Positions 36,658-51,600 of a DNA stretch of 64,000 nucleotides are shown here, in pieces (positions within the stretch are counted from its first letter, which is position 1; each line of letters opens with the position of its first letter). A model generated the notes under the pieces. It ran no database searches. It worked only from the letters and a program-made list of their open reading frames with translations, and was not told where the DNA came from. The stretch is from Catonia carolina (Eukaryota; Arthropoda; Insecta; Hemiptera; Achilidae): NCBI GenBank assembly GCA_035578175.1, contig JAQMRL010000003.1, positions 55,350,672 to 55,414,671 on the forward strand. Reading direction: 5' to 3'. Position numbers and translations under genes: made by a program.

Positions 36658-39600
36658 CTTAAAAAAAAAATTAATTATAAATTATATACAAAAAGTAAAT
36701 AATAACTGAATCTTAAGTTAGCTGAAAAATACTTATTTTTTATAAAAGTATACATCTTCAATAATGAAAAACTGTTTAATTAACCAGTATATACATGGTC
36801 GGGATCCAATGCGGAGAATCACAGTACATAGTGTGCTTCTTTTCTCAGTTCTACATACATACATTACAATAATTGCCATATTCTGTTCACATTTTAATTC
36901 ATCTGATATATCTCGAGAACTAATAAAGCTACGATAACATAGGAAGGCTTAAAATTTTCGGGACATTACGGATTTATTGAACGAAATGTGTGTTAATTAA
37001 TTTGGTCCAGCTGGTCTAAAGTTACGATGGTACATAGTAATAATGAATGTCTGACCATAAGTTCAGTACAAATTCTGTAAACCAAATTAAATAAATGAGA
37101 GTTCATTTAATATTGTTCGCTGTCTTGAGTGTTTTAAGCCTACGTTAATTATTTTAACTCCTACAGAACTCAAGATATCTATATATTAATTTCAGTTTAA
37201 GTAGGTGTTAAAGCTGACAGCTGGCTTGGTGTTGCAATTAGCACGGGGCCATTCTCCGTATTACGTTGTGTATAGAAGACAAACACCACAGTGAATCATT
37301 CCATACCCCTCCTCATAATAAAGCGCTGCATCTTAATTTAAACACTAAGATCTTGCTTTTATTTTACGTCCAACTGTTTCTTTTTGTTTCATTCATAATA
37401 ATGTTGATGTTGAAAGGATGTAGATAACAATGAATGATTTAAGAATATCAGAACTGACTGGGATCAAACTCGGTACACCAGACCATCCACAGCATCAAGA
37501 AAACTGTTCAAAGAACGAGTACTTTAGCTAGTTATTAGTTATATTCTGTCCATAAGGAAGTCAGTCGCTTTTATGTCTCTTGTATATACGAAATGTATAT
37601 TAACAACATTTCTTAAGCTAAGTGCGTTTGGGGTTTTCTTGTGCAACTACCCAGTCTATGAATTTTGTTAAGTGTAATTTATTTTTATTGCTAGAAGCTG
37701 ATTAAGGTAACCCACTGAGAAAAACTAGCCTGAAAAAATAGAAACCTTACCTAGAAACTGGGCTTAATTGACGATGCTCCAGACATATGTCTGGACCAAA
37801 GATATAAATTTGGTAAAATTGTTACTTTATTGGTTAGCTATTAAGACAAATTACAAAAAGTACTACAACCAACTAGAAGTAATAAAACTTGTAGAGAACT
37901 TTTGCGATTAGATGTAATACATATAATTTACAAAGAAGTTTAAATGGAATACCTTACCTTTTTGCTAAACCATCATCACGGCTGCTATTAGCACTATGTG
38001 TACTGTGATTAGATGTTATAGAATGACTGAAAAATTCTCCAACGTGTTTCAAATGTGGAGTTTCAGAAGGTTCAGGTGCTCCAAGGTTTTTCTTTGCGCT
38101 TTGTAAGGTACTTCCCAGAGAGATCTAAAAAAAAATTGACAATAATTATGTTATGGTACGCCTACTGCATGTAATATCAATCGTCCAGTCAAGTTTTTTG
38201 GTAAAAACATATCTGTTTGTTGAATCCATCCAAACTTCCTGTTTACATTATTTACCAGTTATCTATTTGATGTTAGTGTTGTGCATTTCTTCTTTTTTCG
38301 ATTTTACATCAAACTGTTTTGCACATTGATGCTAATACAGCAATTAAGGGTGATAGATGAAAATGAATATTGAAAAATTCTAGACCTGACCAGGAATCGA
38401 ATACATGACCTTTCGCATAGAAGCCACTTGTGCTGAACACTAAGTCATGGTGTTGTAAAAGTTAATTCTAAAACCTACTGTGTATTCATAAGTGATTTTT
38501 TGCGCATTCATATTATAAATTTGTCCATATCCTATTTACACATTTTTACAGTTTTGTTCTTAGTTTTATGTACTTTGTACTTTATAATTTAATTATTACA
38601 ATACCCGGACGAAGTTTACAGCTGACAGAAGAAAAACATCTAGGACTTTTTTGAACAAAGTAATACAAAAAATCATGATTCCAGAACTAGTGCATTTTTG
38701 ATGATCTTTTCATTACTTTGGTTCATAATACACTAGATCCCTGAGTTAAGTGTATTGTATTAGATGTATTGTATTGGATTTGATGATTGGTGACACACAT
38801 TTATCTTTCTTTTAATAAATTAATAATGTATGTATCACATATTTAAAGATAGAATAAGAATCTCCAGACTAAGTGATAAGTGTATTTTTTTGACAGCTTG
38901 CATGTTTTAGCACATAGTCTATAACATAAAGTGTTAACTTTGGAGGTAACTCAGCTAATTCAAAAACATCTCGGGACCAGAATGAATAACAAACCAAATA
39001 ACTGCATCCATACACAAAGACCAAGATCCTTCTAAAAGCTGTTTTTTGTTTGTTCATGGTGTCATAAAATAAGCAGATTTATTGAAATCCAATACTTTCA
39101 CTTCCTGTATTACAGATTATGAGAAAATGTAAATTCATACGTTTATTTGCTGCTGCAAAATGTTATAAAGAAAACAATAATTATTATTCTGTATAGTTAA
39201 GAAAATAATTTACCTCTTTAAATGAAGCACTCTGTATGCCTTCTTCTAGGCAATTAATATCAAAAGTCCTAAAAAAATCATCTGAAAATCAAATAAAATA
39301 AAATGACTGTAGCAAAACAAAATTTATTGAAGTTATTTGCAAACTACACAATTTTTATCAAATGTTTTTCTTTTTTATACCAGTTATCTGGTTTATATAG
39401 TTAATTTATCTAGAAATGTCTACATCTAATTCTGATTCAGTTTTAAATAAATCATAGATTATTTATTTTCTTCAAAATAGGAGTATGGACCTGTTGAATC
39501 TGTCAAATTATACCTCTTGTGACAATGTTGGCCAACTTTCATTGTTTAAAGGGCCCACCCACAGGTGTTTTGGTTTCTGACGACATTAGTAATTCACCCC

Positions 39601-42600
39601 TATTTGCCAGATGTTTTGGGTCTATTAAGTCCATACAATATCTTCTATCCCAAGTCCTATCTGATATTGTGACTTCTTAGCCAAGCACCAATAATTATAA
39701 TGCCCTTAACAGCCCTCAATATTTTCATTTCAGTTGTTTGCATTATTCTTTAGTTGTAGAGGTCACAAATGTCAAAACTGATCCGATTCCGTTCTTATAA
39801 ACCCTGGTTTTTCTTTGTTCAGACATAAATTTGTTTTTTCAAATCACCTATCACACGCAACCACTAATTAATTCTTGCTGCCTATGTAAATTTTTTATAA
39901 ATGCAAATTTTTAGAGTAAATTTTAGGTAAAAATTTCATTTTGAATGTTCAAATTATGTAGAATAAAAGAAATCACAGACCACAAATCAGATATTACATT
40001 GACAAAACTTAAAAAACTGTTAGCAACTTATAATAACTTTGGTTACAACAAAATACAGTATGAAATATATCCCTTTTCATAGGTTTTAGCAGGTTCGCTT
40101 TTCATAGGAACCTGCTGTAATAATTTAATCTGTAAATACCATTTTTATTAACAGAGCATTTCATTTATTTGGTATTGTTGCTTAGGTCATCAGCCGAAAG
40201 GCTGGTTTGAACCTGTAGAGGTTTTACTAAGTAAAATGAGGATTGAGGTAGTTTCCTCCTCACTGAGTGGAAAAATACGTTTATCAGCATGCCGGGCCCT
40301 CTGAAAAGCACATATTTTCCACTCTGCAAATGACACCTTCACTTCATTCACTACAGGGTCTGGCTGTAAAATGAAATGTATTACTTTCTGAGATAACTCT
40401 GATTAATGTCTTTTACACCTCTACCACTTCTGTTCTTAAATAATTCAGTCATTTAATTGGCTGACCATGTAATAAGAAACAGAACTATTTATTTAGGCCT
40501 GCAACAAACTTTTAATGTGAACAATTTGACATTCCACCAGTCTGTTATGGGCAGCATTTATTTGGTATTGTAATAATTTATACTTACTGGTTTTATTAGC
40601 ACTCAATTCAGAATTATGAAGCAGTTCGAATTCGAAGCAGTTCGAGTTAGCATTTTTACCTTTTCCCTTTTTACTGTTTTTACCTTTAGCTGGCTTGCTA
40701 ATTTTTCTTTGTGTTGGCTTTTTATTGTCTACCTGATTTTTCTCATTAGCGTTTGCTTTTTTTACCTGCCAACACATATGGAAACAACAGTAACATTAAG
40801 TTTTATATTATTTATTTTTTACATAATTAAGAATTTTTAAACATTAAACAAATTCATTAAATTTCACGGATCACTACCATCCAAAACGGATAGGCACACT
40901 AAGAATTTAAAGATAATAAAAGGTCTACAAAAAGAAAGTCATGGCAACCGATCAGTTGTGTGTCAACCAAAATTCTACCGGCCTAGATCTAGGACATCCA
41001 CTCACTTTAACCAATCATAAAAGGTGTTATTTCCTAAAACCAACTGAGATTAGGACTTAACAGAACAAACTATACACATAAACTGTCAATATTTTTAATT
41101 ATAGAAAACGGTTTACTAAGCAAAGGATTTACGCATTTGTGGTTCTAGACTAAATTCTTTCTGTATCGCTTATTCCAACACAGTGAAGTACTATTTTTAT
41201 TTAAACAAAAATTAGTTCAAGATGATGAACATACAACACTAGTGATGAGCATCGATAGCCGATGTTTTCAGTTGGATGTTGATGTTTTTACCATCGATGG
41301 TAATAGGTCGATGTTTATTGGGCATCGATGTTTTCTGTACTGATGTAGAGAATTTTACTTGTTGCTCAGAACATGTTGGCTATCCTGATTAGAGCGTTTG
41401 GGGGAATTACCCGCCATCCAGCCCTAATGTTTTGTTTCAGTTTGACCTTGACTATCTGTTATCTGTCCATTAGTATTTCTCACTCTTAGTATTTTGTTCC
41501 TAGTTTATTTAAAACCTTTTTAATAGTTAGTGTGTTATAATTTCAGTGTAATACTAGGCCTAAGTTGAGTGTTGTTTCGAGTGTGATTAATGTTTTCTTT
41601 TGAGAGTGGTTAATAGAAAATGCCGCCTAAAAGTAATCTTTAAAGTAAACTTATTTCTAAAATAGTTTTTCTGCAATCCATTGATGACTCGCTTTGGTCA
41701 TGAGCATTATAATAAAATTTAAGTTTTTTCTTTGATTGATATTTTCTTAATTAAAATTTCGAGTTTCTTATATGACTGTAGTTTTATTTAAGTTATCCAC
41801 CCAAGACCCAACCTACTTAAAACGTTTGAAATTAGAATATTATGATCTATTTATAAGCCTATTCACTCGTAGAGCATTAACTTTCTAAAAAAAATTTATT
41901 TAAAAAATATGTTTAAATAATTTGTTAATTTCATTAATACCATAAGTTTTAAACGTTGTAGATCAAAACATCGATGTTTTTCACCAGAAAACATCGATGT
42001 TTGATGTTCGATGTTTTTGACACATCGATGGTCTTAGTCGATGTAAACATCGATGTTTTCCTTTCGATGCTCATCCCTATACAACACTTTATAGGCATCG
42101 TCAATTGCTCTCCCCCTCCTACGCAGCATTTTGGTCTAAGTTCTAATTAATCTGCTATTAAGTTCATTGAAATACTATACCTTTCCTTTTCTTCCTTTTT
42201 TACTTCCATTTATAGGTGACTGAGAATCAACTTCTGAAACACATCATGAATCAAGATTAAATTGTAAATTAAGAAAAAAAAATACCATAAAATTCTTTAC
42301 CTCTTTTTTACAATAACTGTCAATGAAATAAATATGTTACAAGTCACAATTCACCAGGGAGATTCATAATTAAATATAGAATTTAACTGTATCTTTTAAC
42401 TTATACAGACTGTAAAATGTCAAGATACCATCAAGAACTACTCTTACTTCATGATAGAAACTATTTTTAATTATTATTCTAAGGAATTCAGTGAACAGAT
42501 GCCAGAAAAATACTTGCAACTCTAATATTTTATCCTAATTGTACAAAGACTTTAATTACGACAAAAACAATTTAACACCAACAATAAAATACAAGTTAAC

Positions 42601-45600
42601 ACATTTGAATTTAGCAGTGCCATCATTTGTGCGTCTCAAGATTTTAAAAATTTTAATACAAAATGTTCATGAAATAAACGTGCACAATATTAAGAAACTA
42701 GATAAGTATTTATAGTAAAAACCTTTTTAACTAGTTATACCATCACTCTTCTTATGGTATCACTTGATATGATGTTTTACTTGATAAATTCCGAGTTAAC
42801 AAAACTAGAACCTGGCCACCTCCATAGTGTAGTGGTTAGCACGTTAGCCTAACATGCAAAGGTCCCGGATTCGATTCCTGGTCAGGGTCTGAAAATTTTC
42901 GGAAGTCAAAACCCACAGTTACAATCACATACCCCACCGTAGTTGCTAATAACCAAGCAGTTGTTGCAACTTTAAATAAATAAAACACTAGAACCTGTTT
43001 TCAAGTTTTTAAAAAGCTCAATCTATAATTTCCCATTCTTAATACATTTTCTGGCTCACCATCGGTTTGTTCTAGAGGTAGAGTCGTTGCCACGGCTCCC
43101 CTATTAAACAGCTAATTTTCAGAGACTAAGGTTCCTGGTTCAAATCCTAGTTAAGGTAGTTATTTTTATACTACTAAAGGTATATACTTTTATACAAATT
43201 TTAATACTAGACAGTGGTTACCAGTGTACTTAGATGGTTGGAATTCAATTAACAGTACTCTCTCAGGAATGGTCGGCCTAGGTCTGTACAAGACAACACC
43301 TCATTTTACTAGTCATACACATTATGCTCATCTCATTGGGTCATGGGAGTTGCTTACTGGTCTGAATTGAACAAGTTGCAACAAATGCATATTAGAGATA
43401 ACAAAATATGTATTCTAAATTCTACTGTATAAATATTTGAAACATTTATACAATAGAATTAATTGTAAGGGTGCATTATAAATAATATTGTTATATACCT
43501 TTATTTCTTTTACTTCTTGTATTATTTTTCTTTACACCTTCTACAGGTTTTGTTTGAGTTTCAGAAGATTCATCTTGCTTTCCAACTTTTAGATTCTCCT
43601 TTTCAACTGATTTAGCAGGTTTTCTTACTCTAGTTGGTAATTTCGACCTTGCAGGTTTTTTATCGCACTGCTTTGGCTTTGTATTTATAGTTCTTTTTTT
43701 ACCCTGGAATGAAAAAATATTATAATTTAAAAATTATAGTTGAAAAACATGTAGTTATAAAGTTCAAATTTCTGAAGGTTGGTAAAGTTTAAAAGTCTGT
43801 ACATGGTCCTTTATAGTCCACTTTAGTGGCATAAATATTTCTTGTTTGAAAACCATTGTATTATTCAATTTCCATGGATTTTTCTTGTTTGGTTAAGGAA
43901 AAATGTGCGTATCAGGATGCCAGGACCTTTGAAAAGCATTTACTTTCCACCCTGCAAATTACATCTTCACTTCATTCACCACCGGGTCTGGCTGTATAAA
44001 TAATGAAATTCAATACTCTCAGAGAAGATAACTCTGATTAGTGTGTTTTACACCTCTACCCTATTTGTACTTAAATGCCTCAGACATATAATTGGCTATG
44101 TGATAAAAAACAGAATTAGTTTTTTGTACCCCTGGAACAAGCACATTGAGTGCAAATAATTCAACTCTTCTCTTGCCTGTTATGTCCATCATTCATCAAT
44201 ATGAATTTAAATAATACATCATATAATAAACCGGATTGGTTTGTGGCGGTGGAGGACACCTGAGGGTGTCACACATTTGAATTGGCACAAAAAAGTCCGT
44301 CACAGCATATAACTTCTCAATACTCACGTCAAAAAATGTGTTAATTAAGTATACACACCATTTTTAAGTTATTTCCAATTTACTCATGGAAATATGTTAC
44401 TATATATGGTAACTAGAGGATATCTTAAATGGAATGGATGAGATCATGAGAAAGGATTACTTCATGAAAATTAATAAGAACGAATCAAAAGTGTTGTGCA
44501 GCAGCAAGAGTGGTTTAGAAAAGATGGGATGTTTACAAGTAGGCAATGAAAACATACAGGAAGTTGGGGAATTCTAGGGAGTAACATAACAAAGGATGGT
44601 AGAAGCACAAGTGATTTTAAAAGTAGAATGCTCAAGCTAGAAAATCCTTTGAAATGAAAAACAGCTAACTACAAACATTGACTTACAGATTAGGAAAAAT
44701 TTCTTAAAACACTGTTTGGAGTGTAGCGAGGAGTGAAGCGTGTATGATAGGGGCTGTAAAAAGGAAGAAGATAGAAGCTTTTGAAATGTGGTGTTACAGG
44801 ATTAATGGGTGAACGAAACAGGGTATGTAGATATGAAACGACTTGTGCAAGATAGAACAGCTTGGAGAACTGCATCAAACCAGTTGAGAGACTAATGACA
44901 AAAATATATATACAGTGAAACTTGGTTAATTCGAACCTGAAGGGGAATGGAAAAAAGTTCGAATTATCCAAAATTCGAAATAACCAACATCATATGGAAC
45001 AGTATTGTAAAGTTAAAAAAATTACAAAATTTGAACTTTTGTTATACGTACTACACTATGTATACTAATAACAGAAATAAAGTAGAAGAACGTCAATATC
45101 ACAGATAACTCTGATTTATTTCATTTATAAACTATAGTAATGAACTATAATTACTATTAAAGTAAAGTAGGTACCTAGTAGGCTACATGTTTTTGTATAC
45201 ATTATAGTACAGTATTAGACGTACAGTATCTCCAGTATGTACTGTATTACTGAAATTCAGTACTGCAAGTTACTGAATATACATATTAAACAAAATTTAT
45301 AAAAAAAGAAATAGAGAGATTTGAATACATTACGCATAAATAATAATTCAGTCGTAAACAAATGGATAAAATAGAATCAGTAAAGTGATAGACTTTTTTA
45401 ACTCACGTGGCTGATTGTAGCAAAGCTACTACTGTCGATGAGTAAAAAACTGTGTAATCTTTGTTTATTTTTGATTTCTTAGAGAACACCGAACAAAATC
45501 TTCTAAGTCACTCACAGCATAAAAAATTTCATAATTAACGTTAGACTGAGCTTTGACAAATCTTTTTAAGCCCGCGATCATCAAAACTGCTTCAGAAGTG

Positions 45601-48600
45601 GATGGAATCGGTTTCTTGAGTTGGAGGTCTTGATTTTCTACTTCATCAGACGATTCCTGGGTATTTTGTATCACTTCTTCGAGAATTTCCCCATCTGTCA
45701 GAGTTCCACAGATGGCGACGTCGGCATCAACATTCAAATACGCTTCGTAGCTTTCATCAACATTTAAATCCTCCCAGCCATCTGGAGGTGTAATATTTTC
45801 TTCGCATATTCTGTAGCAGTTTGGATTGTCGTTTTCTTGAGTAGTGTTACAGACAATATCTCCTTTAGAAGAATTAGCCTCATCATTTTCTACCTTGAAA
45901 CCAGCAGCCCTGAAACAGTGTGCTATCGTAGAAGCTGTAACTTTGTTCCATGCGTTATGTATCATTTCAGCTGCGTCCAACACATTAATTGGGTTTTTAT
46001 CCTTTGCTCTTAAGATTTTTATAACAACCTGTCGACGGTAAAAATGTTTCAGATTTTTAATAACCCCTTGGTCCATAGGTTGAACAACTGAGGTCATGTT
46101 GGGCGGCAAGTATTCAACTTTAATCCACTTCAGCGATGGAAGGTTGTTGTGAGCCGTGCAGTTGTCGATAAACAATAAAATTTTTCTCTTTTCCCAACCG
46201 AATTTTTTGTCCAGATTCAGAAGCCATTTCTCGAACAATGCAGCTGTCATCCAAGCTTTTCTGTTGGCTTCGTAAATCACCGGTAAACTTTTAACAGATT
46301 TAAAGCATCTCGGCTTTGCAGATTTGCCAATCATTAAAAGCTGTAATTTTTCTGACCCATCCATATTTGAGCCTACCAAAATTGTTATCCTTTCTTTACT
46401 ATTCTTCCCCCCACTGCACTTGTCGTTTCTAAACGAAAATGTTTTGTTGGGTAAACACTTAAAGAATAGCCCGGTTTCGTCTACATTAAAAATATTTTTC
46501 GGTTGATAATTTTTTTTAAATCAACTTGCCACTTATCTATTAAACGGCTGCTCACTGATTCGCTCTCACCACATACATTTCGAAAAGAAATCGCATTTCT
46601 GTCTTTAAACCCCGAAAACCAACCGGTACTTGCTTTAAAATCCCGAATGTCTAATTTTTCTGCAAATTCTTCTGCTTTTGCATGAATTATTGTTCCACTT
46701 AAAGGAATCACTTGGTCGCGAGCTTGCTTGAACCACTTCAAAACACAATCGTCCACTGCAGGATATTCGGCTGTTCTTACCCGCTTTCGACATTTTCCGT
46801 TTTTTTGATTCCAGTTTTCCATAATTGTGTTTTTATTTTTTAAGAAAGACGATAAAGTGTTCGGTAAAATTCCGTATTCTTTAGCTATGTCACACTTTCT
46901 TTTTGTACCGCGTTCCACATCTTGAATCACTTTAACTTTTTCGTCCAAAGTTAAACTCTTATACGGACCACGCTTAGCCATTGTTAAATGAACTTAACCG
47001 CACTGCACGTAAACTCTTAACTGAAACGAAAACAATTCAGTAGTACTGAAATGTACTGTACCTAGTTAAAAAAAAAGTACTGTAGTACTACTGTATGTAA
47101 ATTGTACAACACAAATTCTACACACTGTATGCACTCGTGTATACTCTACAGTAGGCCTACTGTGCTGTGACTGAAAACGGTTCAAGAATGTGGGTGTAAA
47201 TTTAACTAGGGAAATCCCAAACTGATCATACAGTGCAGGTCTGTGTGAAAGTGAAATTCACTTTACAATGTTCAAAGCCTATACGGCATACTGGCTGGAA
47301 TTCCGTAGATTAGGCTTACTACGCACTAATAACTGACACTCTATTGTGTCTGTTTTCAACCCAAACACAGCAGGTAGAAATAATTTTATTACAGAACCTG
47401 TTTACGAAAAACCTAGCTAAACAAACATTTTTATTCTTTCTTTGAAAAACTTCAAATTAACCAAATAACATATTTTTAACTTCGAATTAGGCATACCATT
47501 TTCGTTCAGATTTTAATATGCTTTTCAAGGGGAATACCAGTTTATTCGAATTATCCGAGTTCGAAATAACCAAGTTATACTGTATATGGTTTCTAGTTCG
47601 AGCGCTAACATGACCCACACTTTTTCACCTGTAAAGTGAGGTAAGTCAATTTGGCTAACCGAATTAGGTAAATAAATTAATGATGCAGTATTGGTTGAAA
47701 TCTGTTATTATAACAGCGCTACACATACATTAGTATACACTGACAAGGAAAGCAGGCTATCTAAGAAATGATTAAAATAGCTTATGCAAGACCCGTTCTT
47801 TGGAAACCATAAAATAATTACACAAACTCACTCAATAGTACAAACTTTTTTCTACATCCGACTGTTTTGCAAATTATTGCTGATGTAGATTAAGAAGCTT
47901 GACTGAAGAAAAAATGCGACCTTACTGGGAATCAAACTCAAGACTCCTAGCACAGTAGAAGTCAGTTATACTGACTACACCACAGGTCGCTCACACAAAC
48001 AGTAGAACTTTCATCTGTAATCTGTTATTTAAGAAATAAAACTATGGCAATTTATTTCTGACTACAATATACAGTATTTATTTGTAGAATCAAACTTCAG
48101 AATGTTCAAAAAATTCAGTGCAAGACCAAATTATCAAGTTAATACAGATAAGTATTTTTTACAGCTGCGCAGTTCTTAAAAAAATTGTGCATAATATATT
48201 TATTAACCATTAATAAGAAAACATATACAAATTGACCAAAACTTTTACCCACGAGTTTGTTGTTCTATACATTAGAGCTTCAAACACTGAGTTAACTAAT
48301 TCCACCCTTATTTCAAGTAAGCTAGTGCAATCATTAAAAATTAAAATACTCACTTTAGGTAAATCTGGTGAAACAGAAATTTCGGAATAATTTGCTGAAA
48401 ACAAAAAAAACCAATAATAAATTTACGCATTTTACAGTACCAAAAACAAAAATGTATTTTAATAAAAATATGTTTACAAGTAATTTAATGTAAAAAATTA
48501 AGCTACTAAATCAAAATTTTCTATTTCTTGGTTGATGAATGAATATAGATAACCCATATTCTATAAATCCAAGTGCTTGAAGTAAACAATTATTTTGTTG

Positions 48601-51600
48601 AGTGACGTTCAAGTTTCCATACTTCTTGAAATTTTCCTTCTACTTGAAATATTAAGCGGTTCTCAGGACTTTTCACCCATCCTAAATAATTACACATGAA
48701 ATTCAATAAGGTGTTGTAGAAATATAAAGAAAGGCGAATATCTTCCAAACTGTATATAAGATAGCAATGTGCGGTTTTCGCCATTCAAATTGTCTTTAAT
48801 TTTGCATAGAAATCATTTGTCATATAACCACCTTCCCATTAAAAAAAATAAAGTTACATTCAAGATAGCAGACAAAATCGTTGATTCATCATAAAATAGT
48901 ATTTTGTATTTAAGTGAGGTTCACATTTCCATCTTGAAATTTCTTCTACATTCAAAATATTAAGTCATTCTCACACTTTTCACCCACTCTGTATAAAACA
49001 AATATTGAACTAATTTTATTAAAAAATTTTTTTCAAAACATGCTGTGTCTTGAATCACTTGTAATACACTAAACTATAGACCTAAGGTGTTGGATAAATG
49101 GTTTAAAGAAGTCCGAAAGGATATTGAGAAAACCAGAATAAACTGAGAAAACTTAATGAACCGAACCAATTCAGGCAACTAATTACAGGGTTTAACGGCT
49201 TTCATGAAGAGCGAAAACAGAACATAAGGTAGACGGAAGAAGGAAAAGTGAGCGAATTCTGAGAATGTGGGCAGCAAAAAGAGCATCCAAAAATGTCTTG
49301 TCACTTCACACAATCTAAAATTGGCCCTATACAAGAAAAAAAGAAAAGTAATACCACAAAATCTACATTTTTGTATCAACAAAACGTTTTAATAAAATTA
49401 GTTTCAAGTTTTGTATATTACATACTCTGATTATGGTAGTTGCAAAAAACAATGTGAGTGTGGGAAAGTTGTTCGTTACTTACACTGTAAAATATCTCGG
49501 TTGGTTAAAATTTTTTTTTGGTGTAATACCACCAGCTTTAGCCACTGTATCTGTAGGTCTTTGTGTTACCTAATTAAGTTATACAATAAGAAAGATAGAT
49601 TAAAATACCACTTACTTTAATTTCTGAACTTCTGACGTGACAAAACCAACAAGGATAAGTTAATTTAGGGTATGGCAGTATCACTTTTTTAATTTCACAT
49701 GGTGTGTGAAAACGCAATTTTGCTTACCTGATTTATTACCGTTAGACTCTTTAACAATCCAATCAGATTCTATAACATCTTGCCAATTTGGTGGAAATCC
49801 TCCAATAAATTTTTCTTTAATCTTTTCAGGAATAACTAAAAATAAACATAAAAAGTTTTGTTTGAATACCAAGAAAAGTGAAAATTAATTCTTTTTTCAA
49901 TAGCTTTTGAATTTTTTTAAAAGGGGAAAGAAAAACTCAGCAAAACAATGTAAGGGGGCATTGGCAACAAAAAATAATAGAAAATTGTACTTTCTTAAGC
50001 AGGGGTCAGCAACCCTGCACTTGCAGCCGGTCCTGTATGAGCCCCAGAACCCTCTTAGAAGTTTTGGTGGAGAGGTTTAGGCAGGCTTATGTGGCCTGCC
50101 TATAAGTAGCCTACTTTACGCAATGAGATTTTCATTAACGGTACATATTAAATGCGCCCGCAGTGTTTTGTGTTTTAGTTTGGATTTGCTTCTATTGGCC
50201 AAAAGGTTATCGGCCACTGTTCTACACTAAATATAGGCACTGAAAGTCTCAAGTAAAGTTTTCAATGCAGCAGGTGACATCACAAGAAGACTTGTCTGTC
50301 ATGTGTATTTATTATATTCTTACAACAAACTGATATTAAACAGTAATAATTTTGTTAAACATTTCCTGTGTATTGTTTAGAATTATTTGATATTAAAAAA
50401 AACCACCAAATACACAATAGATGCCTCTTTCATGACATCCGAAAGGACCTTTGACTTTTTTAATCAAATGAGTCATCCTATTGAGTATTTGGTGGTTATT
50501 TTCATATTATACATACACAATAATAGTTTCCTATAAAATAAATATGTAGTATAACAAAGTTTACAAATTATCTTGTTAATGAACACTTAATTGTTTCTAC
50601 AAATTGCTAAACTGTAACTGTTATTGTTATTCATTTTACTGTTTATTAGAAAACATCGCCATTAGAAGGCTTTGCAATAGCTGACATTAGTATAAATTCA
50701 ATATTGGAGAATTAACTAGAAATTTTTAAAAATTCTATTAAATATCCTTCAATGTTCACTGCAATAACTGAGATTTTACAACAAATTAATTAACTAAATA
50801 TCAATCATTCAATCGATATGCTACGTATTCCAATCACTCATAAAATCAAACTTCTTCAAAACCAACAACCAATGTAGTTGCCAAACTTAAATGAAGATGA
50901 TGGTCAGATCTCCAGCCTTAAACATGATGGGCTCTACAATAAACACTCAACAGCAGGCCAGCACAAGTTTTTACGTAAATCTCTACTTCATTTTTATCTG
51001 TTAAATTGTTAAATCATAAAAAACTGCTGACTGGCTAATTTATCCATCACTTCCATTTAAAGGGTTACGTTGTTGTTTAGGTCAACAGCCGAAAGGCTGG
51101 TTTGAACCTCTAGAGGTTTTACTAAGTAAAACGAGGAGTGAGGTGGTTTACAATTGCCTTCCTCACTGAGTGGAAAAGTACACTTATCAGCATGCCGGGC
51201 CCTCTGAAAAGCACATATTTTCCACTCTGTAAATGACACCTTCACTTCATTCACCACAGGGTCTGGCTGTACAATGAAATTCATTACTTTCAGAGGAGAT
51301 AACTCTGACTAGTGTCTTTTACACCTCTACCTCTTCTGTTCTTAAATGATTCAGTCATTTAATTAGCTGTTAAAGGGTTACATTGATTCAAATCAAATTT
51401 TTATTTTTATGGGAAAAGTAATTTATCGATTGTGTTTTCAGTAACATTGTTGACCTACACACTAATTGTAATTTTATCTGTTAAAGTGCTGTAATAAATT
51501 ACAATTAAAACTATGAATTGCAAAAATAGACAGAAGAAAAGAAGAAACAATAGTGAAAAAATGAAAGAGTTTTGGCAAAGAAATATTTATTAAAAATGTA

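Noticed and set aside
42816..42890. tRNA-like sequence with A and B boxes
   Set aside because: Followed by a repeat body shared with another copy at 53362; the acceptor stem does not pair, so it is a SINE head and not a tRNA gene. The same holds for the A/B boxes at 3840, 24765 and 43075.
46481..46981. CENP-B-like host protein
   Set aside because: It lies within clear Tigger TIRs and a TA duplicate, and its frame continues after a single-base lesion into the catalytic domain; this is a transposase, not a domesticated gene.
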